From: Leptobrachium leishanense
Taxonomy: Eukaryota > Chordata > Amphibia > Anura > Megophryidae
DNA: 64,000 nucleotides
Reading direction: 5' to 3'
NCBI GenBank assembly: GCA_009667805.1
Contig: CM019066.1
Location: 326,798,690 to 326,862,689, forward strand
The translations under genes and the position numbers were made by a program. This document shows, in pieces, positions 21,350-31,936 of this stretch; position 1 is the stretch's first letter; every line of letters begins with the position of its first letter. Under the pieces are notes generated by a model that was given only the letters and a program-made list of their open reading frames with translations, had not been told where the DNA came from and made no database searches.

Positions 21350-22365
21350 ATTCCATGCCAGCTTGGATATTATTGCAAACTTTTAAAAGGGCGGTTGCAG
21401 TTAAGTTAAAAAAACAAACGGCTTTTTTCAAATAGCTGGGAAAAAAAAAATGTCTAAAAAATAAAAAAGGCTTTTTGCTGAAAAATAATGCTGGCCACTG
21501 GCACCGTAGTCGGACGACTGACTTGGTCACCTGACTACAGACAACGCTATCGGAAGCTTCTGCGGATGACCCTGGTCAGCCAATGGAGAGGCTGCTGAAC
21601 GAAAAAAAACAAAAGAACTCCGCTGCAGGGGGAAAAAAATCCAGCTACCAAGTTTCAGCACCAAGGACGGTCCCGTCCAGTGTAGCCAAAGCAGGGGTGG
21701 GTGGGATTAACCCACTGTTTCTGGTGCTGAAATAGGTTTTAGCACCAAAGACAGAGACACTGAATGCAGCTGACTCAGAGCGAAAAGAAAAAAAAAAAAA
21801 GGAAAAAAAAGATGTGTTCGGTGAGAGAAAAAATCCCTGGCTTTTTTAAAATAAATAAAATAATATCAGAACACAAAATTTCACCTAAAAAATGCAGAAA
21901 AATAAAAAAAAAATAAAATCAATAAATAAGGCTTTTTGCTGCTGATTAAAAAAAAATAAACGGTTGAATAAAAGATAAAAACAAAAATATTTTTTACATT
22001 GAATCCTATGGGCTTCACACTGAATCACTTCTCTATGGGGCAATTTCCCTGCCGCGACACGGCGGTTCAACTATACAATTCATCTTTGTCATGTAACTTG
22101 TATCAGATCGTCCCGGCTTCATCCAATAAATCCCATTGAAATGAGAAAGATCGCTAGTCTGTTGTAATCGCCAAAAATCGTCTGAAATTGTCCAATAGTC
22201 AGAAACAGTGTAAGAGGGCTGATTCACCTGCATGTTGTAGGATCGGTCGGACGACTTTAGACGATATCAGAAGATCGCACTATTGCACGAATACGGACAC
22301 AGTGGACGGCCAGCTTAAAAAGAATCTTTAAAAACAAAAAAATTACAGAAACATACTAAATTTTA
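21350..22365. other. No recognisable gene
   Basis: A-rich sequence with many poly(A) runs. No coding motif or element boundary I can support. Confidence 0.4.
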
Positions 22366-22369
22366 CATT

Positions 22370-23024
22370 CAGGGTTATTCAAAGACAGCCGAAATTGCAC
22401 CGAACAGTGAATTTCCCCATACGGTACAATTTCGTGGCCATTCGGTTATTCAAAGAGCTGGCCATTCGCCAAATTTTGGTGAATTGCCAATGAAATACAG
22501 TGCCTGTTCGGAGGCAGTGAATTCCCATATAGAGAAGCAATGGTCAATCTATTTGGAGAACACCGATCAGCAGAGATATGCCAGTGAAATGCCCTGATTT
22601 TCGGTGGTTTCATTCCACAGATTTAATCAGCCGAATCCCATAGGTTGAAATGTAAAAATTATTCCTCGTTTTTATTAAATATTTATTTCAACAGTTTATT
22701 CTTTTCACTTGCAGCAAAAAGTCTCTTTATTTATTGTTTAACCATTTTTCGGCACAATTTTATTTCTGAAATTTTTAAAAATTATGTTTTTTTTTCCTGT
22801 AACAGACCTTTTTATTATTCATAGGACCTTATATGTTATTTTCAGGCATTTTCTTGCAGTAGTTTTTTTTGCAAACAGCTTTTAAAAGTCTATTTTTTTT
22901 TAACCTGTTCGTAGGCTTTTTCCGGTGGTTGATCGGCACTGTTTGGTAGGTCGTGGTTTTTTTTTTAAATGGATTCTGTTAATTTTCAGAGGTTTTTCAG
23001 ATCAATTCAGTGTTTTCTCTGCAG
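22370..23024. mobile_element. MITE family A, 3'-truncated copy
   Basis: It starts CAGGGTTATTCAAAGA and follows the family A copies through the GGCCATTCGGTTATTCAAAG region and the T-rich middle with CTGTAACAGACC. The right end is missing; a Penelope-like insert interrupts at 23040 and zinc-finger sequence lies beyond it. Confidence 0.65.
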
Positions 23025-23039
23025 TTTTTCAGATGTATT

Positions 23040-23715
23040 ATATAGAGAGATTCAAATAGCGCTAAAATATAGTTAACAGTTGGCTGCTCAAAAAACACCT
23101 ATGTACACCCTTAATACAATACAGTATAAGAAAAAATGGAGCGCGAACCCCGGTGTGAGCGCACTTTGATGGTTTGATTGGGTAACTTCAATGGCAATCT
23201 CAATGTTCTGATTGAAAGATCATATGTCCTATTAATGAGAAATAGAAAACTCCATAGTGCAAATAACGTCTGTATAATCAGTTGTATAGAATATTGTAAG
23301 TGAGTAACTCACAAGTATAGAGCCAAATACGGCTCAATTGAAGTCGCCTTCTGACCACTCTGGGGGTCACTCCCCTTGTGTAGAGTCTCCTCACTTTAGT
23401 TCAGTCGTGGGGTTGGCCTCTGGTGGATTTCTTTCACTCTTTAGAAATAAAAGGATACTTCCATTGCGCAGATATCAGTATATCAGATGAGGTGAATAAA
23501 AATTGACTACTTACAATTTTTTGAGCCTCTTAAAGAAGTGGCTCAGTAGAAAAGCTTCTCAGAATTGGTGGTCAGTAGATTGGTTTCCCGATAGACCAAA
23601 TAAAATGAAAATTAAAAGTGCACCATATTAACAATGCAACATTTATTAAAGTTGTAAAATACAATAAAAGATACGCGTTTCACCCAACCAACTGTGGGCT
23701 TCCTCAGTCTTGAGG
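23040..23715 (-). mobile_element. Hammerhead-bearing retroelement copy (Penelope-like), 676 bp
   Basis: TTTTTCAGATGTATT (23025-23039) is repeated as TTTTTCAGATGTGTT (23716-23730), a 15-bp target duplication with one mismatch. The element lies on the minus strand and begins with the hammerhead-like motif at 23712-23663. A donor-like GTAAGT and GTGAGT occur inside it, and it ends TTTTAGCGCTATTTGAAT. No protein domain is left. Naming it Penelope-like is inference from the ribozyme motif. Confidence 0.55.
23663..23712 (-). ncRNA. Type I hammerhead-ribozyme-like motif (23.7 kb, -)
   Basis: On the minus strand AAGA (23711-23708) pairs with TCTT (23671-23668) as stem I. CTGAGGA (23707-23701) is the conserved box. 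GCCC and GGGT form a 4-bp stem II (one G-U). GAA (23681-23679) leads into self-complementary ACGCGT, then A as the cleavage-site base. All core nucleotides fit. Confidence 0.55.
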
Positions 23716-23875
23716 TTTTTCAGATGTGTTGTTCGCTATGCATATTGTTCTCGTGGCGTTTTAGGTCAGACGCCTTCGCAAATGCTTTTGTACAGGAAGC
23801 ACAGATGAACGGCTTCTCCCCTCTGTCTCCTCTCGTGATCTTTCAGGTGAGATTTGTGTTTAAAAGGCTTGTCGC

Positions 23876-25417
23876 GGGGCGTGGCTGACCATGCAGGGGA
23901 CCAGACGTGCTTCTGCTGAGCTCCGTCTGGAATCGCTGGCGACAGCGGTTTTGGACCGAATTCCTCGTTTAATTTGCCCCACAGGGAGTCTCTGTATGGT
24001 CGGCCACCGGGAGGAGTGCTTTGGAGCCGGTTCGGTCCCCCCTCCAGAGCATGGCGGAGATTGCAGCCTTGTCCCACAGCGGAGGCGTTCAGGCGTCGGC
24101 CATCTTGAGGCCTATCACCGGGATCAGTCTCGGACCGTTTCGGGCTTTCCAAACTTCCCCCGGCGGTTTTACCTGGATGGGTGGTCAGCTGTAGCGGCTC
24201 GGAGGATGGAGGGCCCCCATCTTCTGAACGCGGCGGCGGCCGCAGCGTCTGGGCTGCTGGAGGAACGAGCTGGCACGACATGGAGACAGCCAATGCTCCC
24301 TCCTCGTGTTGGAGCCCTGGAGGCCATGTCTGCGGACTTGGATGAGTGCCTGGTGATGGTGCCTGACACCGAGGGGAACCAGATTGCTACAGGCTCCTGG
24401 CGACCACAGATGGCGGAGCTGCATGGAGGTCGGGAGGAGACGGAGGACTTAACTGAACGTCCGGAGCTGACGGAGGTGCCTCCTGGACGGATGGTGGTCC
24501 TCCCTGCTGCGGTAACAGAGGACGCAACTGGAGGTGAGCTGGTCCCAGAAGTCAGGGAAGAGGGGCATGGGACACAGGCGACGCCGCACGCGAGCCCACC
24601 GCCGCATGATGGAGTGGAGGTGTTGCCAGATACGTCGCAGACCGAGGTGGAGGTGATGCCTGCTGCCGGAGTATGCCCCATAGGAGGAAAGAGAAGTGTG
24701 CCTAGGCCTCATGGAGCTGTCTCCGCTGTGATCGCACTACTACGGGGATGCCTTTCCTTGCCTGCCCCGCGGCGACCGCTGTTTCGGGACACTGGATGAG
24801 AGCAGTCTATTGTTTTTTCCTGCCTGATGACTATCCGTTGTAATTACCTCTCCACTTTTTTTTTTTTTTTGTTTTTTAATGCCGTGATTTTTGCTTCTCG
24901 CACCCCCCCTCCCCCCCCGCTCTCTGCTACGACTACGTCTTGAGATCTTCTTTGCTGAGGACGTTTATGCTTCTTTGACACTTTCAGAAGATTTAAAGCG
25001 GTTTTGATTTTACTCTTACTGTACGCTTTGTAGTTATGCAACCCCCCCTTGTCTTTTTCTGTTTTGCAGATGCCTTCTGACACCCCTCCCCCCCCCTTTT
25101 TTTTTTTTTTTTTTTTCCCCTCCCTTATATTTTATTTTATTACTGCGCAGTCTCTGTGGACATTTGCGTTATTTTTATTTATCTTTTTTTTGGGCTGCGT
25201 AGTGGATGTCTCCGGCTGGGGACACCCCAATGGAAAGTTTATGCACGATGCCATCTGAGTGTTTTTACGTCTTCGACCCATTGCTTTATGTCCCTGTGTG
25301 TTTATTATTGCTGGCGGGATAATTCTTCAGATGACATATGGCCCTGCGTGGCTAACTTACAATGTTGATTTCATGATGTCTATGCTAAAATTCTAAAATA
25401 AAGAATTATAAAAAAAA
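23876..25417 (+). mobile_element. Poly(A)-tailed L1-type retroposon without ORF2
   Basis: AAAAGGCTTGTCGC is duplicated at 23862-23875 and 25418-25431, an exact 14-bp target duplication. It starts GGGGCGTGGCTGACC and ends TTCTAAAATAAAGAATTATA followed by poly(A). The start resembles that of the element at 47360, and the 3' end (TGATTTCATGA then TTCT-AAATAAAGAATT) resembles that of the element at 44395. It is about 1.54 kb and has one long frame. Confidence 0.8.
23891..24799 (+). CDS. Uncharacterised 302-residue frame in a retroposon
   Basis: An open frame of 302 codons starting 15 bases inside the element. It is rich in Gly, Pro, Glu and Arg, with an Ala run (LLNAAAAAASGLL). I do not see the L1 ORF1 RRM or the coiled coil that are visible in the sister element at 44691-45890. 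The complementary strand is also open over 170 codons, so GC bias could explain part of its length. It may be a degenerate ORF1-like region or not coding. Confidence 0.35.
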   Translation: MQGTRRASAELRLESLATAVLDRIPRLICPTGSLCMVGHREECFGAGSVPPPEHGGDCSLVPQRRRSGVGHLEAYHRDQSRTVSGFPNFPRRFYLDGWSAVAARRMEGPHLLNAAAAAASGLLEERAGTTWRQPMLPPRVGALEAMSADLDECLVMVPDTEGNQIATGSWRPQMAELHGGREETEDLTERPELTEVPPGRMVVLPAAVTEDATGGELVPEVREEGHGTQATPHASPPPHDGVEVLPDTSQTEVEVMPAAGVCPIGGKRSVPRPHGAVSAVIALLRGCLSLPAPRRPLFRDTG

Positions 25418-25859
25418 AAAAGGCTTGTCGCACAGGTGGCATGCAAACGGTCTCTCGTTGCTGTGTACCCATTCATGTTTCTTCAGGTCCGGCGCTCGGA
25501 TGAAAGACTTTGTACACACCTCACAGCTATAGGGCTTGTACCCTGTGTGAATCTTCAGGTGTTCTTTCAGGTGAGCTTGCGTAGTAAATGCTTTGCTGCA
25601 CATTTCACAGACAAAAGGCCTCTCGACTGTGTGCAACTTCTCGTGTTTACGATGCCGTGCCTCATCTGTGAACGTTTTACCGCAAGCTTGACATGCAAAT
25701 TGTTCGCGATGGCCATATAATAAATACTCAAATTTCATATCTCCAGTTGCAGTGGTCCATGCTGGTGCTTGTTCATCCTTCACTTCACTGATGCTGTCAT
25801 TGTAAGGCTTACACTGGCAACCTTTTCTGACAGCCAGGGTCACCTCACCACGTTATCTT

Positions 25860-25945
25860 GCTGTAAACTCTGTGATACGCTCATACACGCCGCACATTAC
25901 TGTGAGTTTAATTGCTGTGGAGCTCTGTGATACGCTCATACATGT
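25860..25945. repeat. 55-bp minisatellite unit, second locus
   Basis: CTCTGTGATACGCTCATACA occurs twice here with the ATTACTGTGAGT/TTGCTGTGGAGC phrase between. It is followed by GGCAGCATTTCATCC, as at 1245-1265. Confidence 0.7.
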
Positions 25946-25984
25946 CACGTTTTTTTTGGGGGGGGGGCAGCATTTCATCCATCG

Positions 25985-26740
25985 CTCCAGGCAGCACAGT
26001 GGCTTGGGCCGGCCCTGCCCCCATGAATGCAAACCTGACAAAATATCAAATAAGGGCCCTAATTAATGATTCCAGGGAAAACTATATCAGAGAATGGAGA
26101 CATGATATAACAAACTCCCAGAAACTCACCATTTACCAATCCCTACAGAGGGAATACAAACTGGCCCCATACCTGGAGCTACTACAAGACCCCAAGGACA
26201 GACAGATCCTGAGCCGGTACAGACTGAGTGCCCACAGCCTGGAAATCGAATCAGGGTGGCATAGACAGACCTACAAGCCCAGGGAGAATAGACTGTGCCA
26301 GCATTGTGACCAGAGGGCCCTGGAAGATGAGGTCCACTTCCTCCTACAGTGCCCCAAGTACTCAGCACTGAGGGAAACTCACTTCCAGAGACTCTCCGCT
26401 CTCATCCCGGACTTCACCTCTATAGAAGAGACGAGGAAACTCCACATCATACTGGGAGAAGAGGAGCCAGCGGTGAAAATATCTGCCCAATACGTCACAG
26501 AATGTCACAGACTGAGAGGAACATGAGAGATCCCGGACTTATAAATCCCCAACATGGACTCGCCCCATCCCCCTTCACATTATCCCTTACCCCTGATAAT
26601 GTCCATGGACTTACCTATCCCCCCCATATCATTGTTTACCCCTAATAATGTCCCACTACCCCCCCCCCTCCATCCCGTATAGCCTCCCCATATGCTTTGG
26701 CAATGATAAAATGTATTTGGTCCTGCCAATAAAGCTTATT
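25985..26740 (+). pseudogene. Retroelement pol C-terminal fragment with Cys/His motif
   Basis: An open frame to 26526 contains ILSRYRLSAHSLEIESG, RENRLCQHCDQRALEDEVHF and LLQCPKYSALR, the CxxC-...-H-...-C pattern found near the C-terminus of several non-LTR retrotransposon RTs. It ends with CCAATAAAGCTTATTTTGAA before a purine repeat, which would be the element's 3' end. No RT core is present. The clade is not recognised. Confidence 0.5.
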
Positions 26741-26754
26741 TTGAATTGAATCGA

Positions 26755-27190
26755 TTTGAGAGACACACAGAGACACAGTTACAAAGTGAGAACGAGACAA
26801 AGAGAGAGTGATACAGAGAAAGAGGCAGAAGAGAAACACACAGGGAGAGGGAGAGACACACAGAGACACACACAGAGAGACAGAGACACACACAGACACA
26901 CAGAGACACACACAGACACACAGAGACACACACAGAGAGACACACAGAGACACACACAGAGAGACACAGTTACAAAGTGAGAAAGTTACAAAGAGACAGA
27001 AAGAGACACAGAGAAAGAGACAATAAAGAGAAACACACAAGGAGAGGGAGAGACACACAGAGACACACACAGAGAGACACACACAGAGAGACACAGTTAC
27101 AAAGTGAGAAAGTTACCAAGAGAAAAGGATACAGAGAGACCGAAAACAGAGACAGAAAGATACAGAGAGATACACAGAGACAGAGAGAGC
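26755..27190. repeat. GAGACACA/CACAGAGA simple repeat
   Basis: About 430 bases of GAGACACACAGA-type units. The long open frames on both strands are low-complexity products of the repeat. It lies about 400 bases upstream of the CNRIP1 start codon. Confidence 0.85.
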
Positions 27191-27329
27191 AATGCAGAGC
27201 AATGTCAGGTAAAGGAGATGGAGGTTGGGCTCTTTCATGGCATTTATCTCATGCAGGTATTTTTTTATTATTATTCTGAGTGAATCCCTAGCTTTGTCAC
27301 ACCATCAGGCGCCTGTAGACACATCCTGG

Positions 27330-27567
27330 CAGGTGACATGATGCCTGGGGAGGCTGTGGAGCTGTGTGGCAGGCTGTGCTTGCAGGGAGGAGATCCTCCC
27401 TCCCTCCCCCTTGCCGGGGATTGGAGTGCTTGCAGTAATTCTGCTGTCGGCGGAGGATTACCGTGCACACATAGAGGCAGCGGATTGCGGGGCCGCACTG
27501 AATGGCCGAGATCTCCTGATCCTGCTGATCCTCCCGGCCTCGCTGTGCCCCCCCCCCTCCCCCAGAC
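27330..27567 (+). promoter_or_regulatory. CNRIP1 promoter-proximal region and 5' leader
   Basis: GC content and CpG density rise from about 27340 (CGGCGGAGGATTACCG, GCGGATTGCGGGGCCGC) and continue through exon 1, as in a CpG-island promoter. No TATA box is evident. The transcription start cannot be placed from sequence. Confidence 0.5.
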
Positions 27568-27746
27568 ATGGGGGACATCCCGAACCTGGTCAAGATCGCC
27601 GTGTCCCTCAAGATCCAGCCCAACGACGGGCCGGTCTACTTCAAGGTGGACGGGCAGAGGTTCGGCCAGAACCGAACCATCAAGCTACTAACCGGGGCCA
27701 AATACAAGATCGAGGTCGTCCTGAAACCGGGGGCTGTGAGAGCCAA
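27568..27746 (+). CDS. CNRIP1 exon 1 (residues 1-60)
   Basis: Cannabinoid receptor-interacting protein 1 binds the C-terminal tail of the CB1 receptor and modulates its signalling in neurons. This exon begins [20 protein letters not shown] and contains [14 protein letters not shown] and [14 protein letters not shown], the family's highly conserved N-terminal beta-strand region. The ATG is in an ACATGG context and is the only start that fits. The exon ends AA followed by GTAAGTGACC; the lysine codon is split and completed by the first base of exon 2. Total protein is 162 residues against 164 in human. No frame damage is seen. Confidence 0.95.
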
Positions 27747-28745
27747 GTAAGTGACCCGGGTTCTAGAATCCCCGGAGAGAGGAACCCATTGACAGGATTC
27801 CACTCACATGCATCTCTTTCAATGGAGCATCAGGGGGTGTGGGCTGAGAATGCCCCCCCCCCATATGATCTGAAAGGGAGAGCACTGCATTAAATACATA
27901 TTTATAGAATATTATTACCATTTGATTTCATGTATAATATATATTTATATAACACTAAATCAGCCTTGACTCAGCTAAACGTGCATTGTCTACCAGATAT
28001 ATGTTCATATATTGTCTCTCTCTACACAACACATCTATAATAAGATGATATATAAGTGTATATATATGTATATTTATACACCTGTCCTCTTAATTTTATA
28101 TATGTTAACCTTGATTGTATTATTTCCCTCCTCTCCATCCTCACATTGCATCTTATTGTTAGGGACCAGAAGGCCTCTGCCCATGACAGCTGATGTGATT
28201 TTTGGCTCAGGCAGCCATTGGACAGGAGGCTGTGCAGGGATGATGAGACTCCATAATCCTTGTTTTAGACATGGCAGGTTTTAAGGCTGCATTTCAATGT
28301 CTAATGAAGGTTACATTTGTAACATTAAAGTGATACAGTGCAGTGTGGCTTCTTCCATCCTGTATCCACCTTTTAAATCAGGCAGGTGATGCATTATGTA
28401 TTTTTGTGTTTTACAGATGTGTTTTAGTATATGGAAAATACAGATTTCTGGGTAAATAACATTTATATAAATAATAACATTTGTTCCTTTATAAACCACC
28501 AGTGTTCTAAAGGGATAACCTGTGATTATGTCAAAATATGACCTGCAGACACTAAATCCAGCTTCTCTGCAGGTGACAGATGCAGGATGGTATGCTCTGT
28601 GCACATTGCTTTCTCATAGCTGTGTTACAATAAGGACCATAATGGTTTTGAGAATATATATTTTCATTCTGTGGATAGTATATAATGATATTATCTTGCT
28701 AACCTTCCCATTTTATCCATTAAGAGGATAACCCAACCTCTGATA
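27747..28745 (+). other. CNRIP1 intron 1, 5' part without recognisable elements
   Basis: Starts with the GTAAGT donor. AT-rich sequence follows with microsatellite-like ATATAT at 28040-28105. No coding exon found. The alternative last exon of a CRIP1b-type transcript was not recognised. Confidence 0.5.
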
Positions 28746-28750
28746 TCAAA

Positions 28751-28932
28751 CAGGGCTATTCAGAGAAAGGTGAAACCCTTCAGAATGACTGGAGAATTGA
28801 AAATTCTAGGTCAAAATAGTCAAACCAGAAAAATTCTCCCATTTATCTCACTTTCCAAATTGGCTATTTGGTCTAGATTGTTCTCTTCTCCTGCCAATTC
28901 TCCTGATTTTCACCTCTCTCTGAATAGCCCTG
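28751..28932. mobile_element. MITE family B, complete 182-bp copy
   Basis: Ends read CAGGGCTATTCAGAGAAAGG and, reverse complemented, CAGGGCTATTCAGAGAGAGG. AAA flanks both sides. It contains GACTGGAGAATTGAAAATTC and CCCATTTATCTCACTTTCC, both repeated at 51763-52810, where the same element is split by family A. Confidence 0.8.
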
Positions 28933-28945
28933 AAAGTGTCTGCAG

Positions 28946-29131
28946 CAATGCTTCCCAACCATGGTCCTCAGGTCCCCCTTAACAGGTCAGGTTTTCCAGA
29001 TATGTGAAGCACAGCACAGGTGATATGATTCGCTGCTCGGTGATTGCAGTATTCAGTTTGAAGTTCCTCCAAGGGAATCCTGAAAATTTGGTCTGTTAGG
29101 GGAACCTGAGGACCAGGGTTGGGAATCACTG
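28946..29131. mobile_element. CAGTGTTTCCCAACC-type MITE, copy 1
   Basis: Ends read CAATGCTTCCCAACCATGG and, reverse complemented, CAGTGATTCCCAACCCTGGT. The middle has CCAGATATGTGAAGCACAGC. Copies are also at 39180-39330 and 62704-62885. hAT-like by terminal CAGTG, but no clean 8-bp duplication was found. Confidence 0.7.
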
Positions 29132-29178
29132 CTTTAAGGAATGTACCTTCCTCTTAATGTGCACTCTTTGTACTTACC

Positions 29179-30011
29179 TAGGGTTGCCAGATCAGCCATG
29201 TTTTCCTGGACACGTATCACGATTTCAAGCAGAGAAGAGCACAGGAAAAGTGCTGCCCTGCATCATGTATAATTCATATGCTGCAGGAAGGAAATCAAGG
29301 CAGGTCACCTGGAATTGCTTTTTGATTTCTTACCTGCAGCATGTGGATTCTACATGCTGCGGGGTGGCATTTTTCATGTACTGTCCATCAGCATGAATAA
29401 ATTATGTAAATACAGAAAAAATGGCGTCGCGCCCATACTCACCGGAGCGGCAGCAACTGCCAGGAGTAACCGCCCAGTTAATGTATAAAACATAACAAGG
29501 AAAAAAGGTGTCATCTGCGCTCGTTTCTATGTGTTCCATGTACAACAAAACTGAGGTTTTTGTTTGTTTCAATGGCCATTGCAACGTAAGCTCACTCGCC
29601 ACTTCACGGCACCTCTTTACAGAGTGAGTACCTAACAATTGCAATCAAATTTTCCGTCGTTCTGCAGCTGTTCCTCTTTCCATGTTTTTGTTTTTAATCC
29701 CAAATGGGAAGTGTTTGGTGCGTGTATAAATAAAACCCACCATATCTTTGCCTCTCCTTGGCTGAAAAGCAGCAGGAGGGGATTGGAGCTGCTCAGTAGA
29801 GCGGCCCTTTGGTTACAATTGTTAGGTACTCACTCTGTAAAGAGGTGCCGTGAAGTGGCGAGTGAGCTTACGTTGCAATGGCCATTGAAACAAACAAAAA
29901 CCTCAGTTTTGTTGTACATGGAACACATAGAAACGAGCGCAGATGACACCTTTTTTCCTTGTTATGAATAAATTATGTCTCCAGGAAAACCTTGTTGATC
30001 TGGCAACCCTA
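29179..30011. mobile_element. hAT-like element with exact 8-bp duplication
   Basis: TACTTACC is duplicated at 29171-29178 and 30012-30019. Ends read TAGGGTTGCCAGATCAGCC and, reverse complemented, TAGGGTTGCCAGATCAACAA. The element is non-coding and carries a 556-bp retroelement insert at 29408-29963. Without it the element would be about 262 bp. Confidence 0.8.
29408..29963. mobile_element. Retroelement insert with inverted arms
   Basis: ATGAATAAATTATGT is duplicated at 29393-29407 and 29964-29978, an exact 15-bp target duplication. Inside, 29491-29640 and 29817-29966 are inverted repeats of about 150 bp, nearly identical, around a 176-bp centre. The open frames on both strands that read LLGTHSVKRCREVAS are the two arms, not genes. 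Inverted arms plus a long duplication fit a twin-primed or Penelope-like insertion; which one is unclear. Confidence 0.7.
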
Positions 30012-30019
30012 TACTTACC

Positions 30020-30690
30020 TGCCAGGCACTATCATTGCCCGTCTTCTATAGGCCAGTTCTACTGAACTCACTTGGCAAGTAAGCGTTGGCAGCTCTGATT
30101 GCATCTCAGAATGATATGCCAAGGCTATTACCAAGGTGGCGGCAGCGGCCTGTACACAAATATGACACCTGCAATGTGAAGTGCACCTGTAGTGATCTGG
30201 GGTACTTTGGCTGTGATATCCCATCAAGAGGTGGCTGTCACATTGGACTTCTCTCTTGTTGAGATATCACACTCGGGACTTACTGCTGATGTGTCAGTCA
30301 AAGTCAATTGGGAGTTATGAGAGAACAATGAGCCATCCTGTGACGTGACGCCAGAAGTGAGTAACAGCTAAGCTTTAACAGGAATTATTCACATTTTTTC
30401 AATATGAGCCATTAAAAAACTTTTGATACGTATATTTTTCCAGTAATTTCCTGTCAAAAGAGCTCAACTGGCAGGGGGGTATAGCAGGTTCACATTAAGA
30501 TATGACTGGTTCCTCTTCTGGAACCATCTCACATTTAGGTGTCTCTTGTACTAATTAGTTCTTCCTAGCAGTGAGACATGAGGATCCTTGAATACTGAGA
30601 TTTCGGCTCTTTGGCATAAAGTTCTGCCGCTTTATGAAGGCCACTTTGCGCTGCAAGCTGAGAAAGCTTCGCCAGTTCGGGGCCTACAAG
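30020..30690. other. Intron 1, no recognisable element
   Basis: No coding motif or repeat boundary that I can support. Confidence 0.35.
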
Positions 30691-30696
30691 CATATG

Positions 30697-30870
30697 GATA
30701 AAAAAGCAAGCCGGGACCTGGCGCTCCAGAAGCAAGGACGTATTTTATTCACAGCAGTGACATTTTGGGTGAACACTCAGCCTTTCTCCTGTTCAGACGA
30801 AATGTCACTCACTGCTGTAAATAAAATACGGCCTTGCTTCTGGAGCGCCGGGTCCCTGCTTGCTTTTTTG
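30697..30870. repeat. Inverted repeat, arms about 72 bp
   Basis: AAAAAAGCAAGCCGGGACCT near 30700 is mirrored by GGGTCCCTGCTTGCTTTTTT ending about 30868. The TATTTTATTCACAGCAGTGA stretch and its inverse lie inside. Each arm contains a GAAATGTCACT or AAAATGTCACT phrase that could be a decayed hammerhead GAAAC region. The + frame through it is not a gene. Confidence 0.65.
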
Positions 30871-30874
30871 TCTA

Positions 30875-31290
30875 CATAGGGGTGGCTTCCCTGGACCCCA
30901 TGGCACCCAATTTCCACTGATGCTCTGAAGCAGTGTTGCATTGAACCTGGGTGCCCTCATCCGGTTATTGCAGGCATTTGGATGTCACGGTTGGGACAGA
31001 TCCTACAGGTAGGTTAGCAGAGGAGGGTTGGCAGTTTTAGGCCTGGGGCTAGTAGAAATATAAAGCCTTTTGTGACTTGACTAAGCCATTACATCTCTTA
31101 TATCCAGCTCTTATAGTGTTATTTAAAAGTAATATTGAATATACAGGGAAAAAAGTACTATATTTCATAATGGTGATAATTAATTGATTCTAATGCAAAG
31201 TCATACACTAGAAATGAGCGCATAAACCTCAAGGAAGCCTCTCACTTACTGACCAAATCCCTCCCTCTGCACTTAGTCAGAGGAAAATTG
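30875..31290. other. Intron 1, no recognisable element
   Basis: Nothing recognised. Confidence 0.35.
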
Positions 31291-31296
31291 TCTTTA

Positions 31297-31723
31297 GGCT
31301 GGGGTCAGACCAGCGCACTTTTAACGTGCGTTCTGGCGCACATAATTACGGCCGCACTAGCAGCAGATGACGGGCAATGACGGCCAATATACGATGTACA
31401 GCCGCACAAAAGTCCGGCCGTGCAACGCAAGTGGAATTTGAACGCATTTTTCTGAGAACGCTGAACCGCTAGTACTGATGTACTGAGTGCGCAGCTGCGG
31501 CATAGCGGCGTGTTTGCGTGATTAGGAGATGTCAGACGCTGCTAATGTCCAGACTACATAACGCCCAGACGCAAAAAGAGTTTTATTGACGATCCGTACA
31601 AAATCACGCCCGAAAATGCGCATCGTCTGACCGTTTTTGCGCATTCCGTGAAAAAATACGTCAATGCATTCGGACGCACTTTTTCACGTTCGCGGGGAAC
31701 AATGCTTTCCTCTGACCCTAGCC
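31297..31723. mobile_element. Harbinger-like MITE, GGCTRGGGTCAGACG family, copy 2
   Basis: Ends read GGCTGGGGTCAGACCAGCGC and, reverse complemented, GGCTAGGGTCAGAGGAAAGC. TTA flanks both sides (31294-31296 and 31724-31726), the TWA duplication of PIF/Harbinger. The interior matches the copy at 3367-3793 closely. Confidence 0.8.
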
Positions 31724-31936
31724 TTATTGTTTAACCTTTCGATCCTTTGGTTAAAAAAAAATACACAAAAATACTTTTCTCTCATGGATATCAAACAACT
31801 GCAAACACAACAAAGATTTATAAAAAAAAAACAATTATTTGTAAAATACATGTCTGGTACAATTACGGGAAGCCCTATTCATATGAGAAAACGCTTTTTG
31901 AAGTATATTCCCATTGATATTTAAATTTTTTTTTTA

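Larger units (their letters stand above)
23731..25843 (-). pseudogene. C2H2 zinc-finger gene fragment, split by a retroposon
   Basis: On the minus strand from 25843 there are four C2H2 units: FACQACGKTF, FVCEMCSKAF, YSCEVCTKSF and FACHLCDKPF, with HTVERP/HTGYKP/HSNERP linkers. The fourth finger is broken after CDKP by the insertion at 23876-25417 and resumes as FKHKSHLKDHERR. A one-base frame change then restores GEKPFICASCTKAFAKASDL, a fifth finger. Disruption plus frameshift mark it as a pseudogene. Whether it was a real exon or a retrocopy cannot be told. The family binds DNA. Confidence 0.75.

Noticed and set aside
24169..24712. Minus-strand 170-codon frame opposite 23891-24799
   Set aside because: Ser/Thr/Pro-rich shadow frame caused by GC composition; no start context or motif.
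26642..27279. Long overlapping open frames of Cys/Leu/Val/Ser or Thr/Arg/Asp/His
   Set aside because: They are translations of the GAGACACA simple repeat on both strands and have no protein-like composition.
29402..29971. Two similar frames on opposite strands (LLGTHSVKRCREVAS)
   Set aside because: They are the two arms of an inverted repeat inside a retroelement insert.
30697..30870. Hammerhead ribozyme in the inverted repeat
   Set aside because: GAAATGTC and AAAATGTC phrases are suggestive, but no CTGANGA box precedes them at the right distance.
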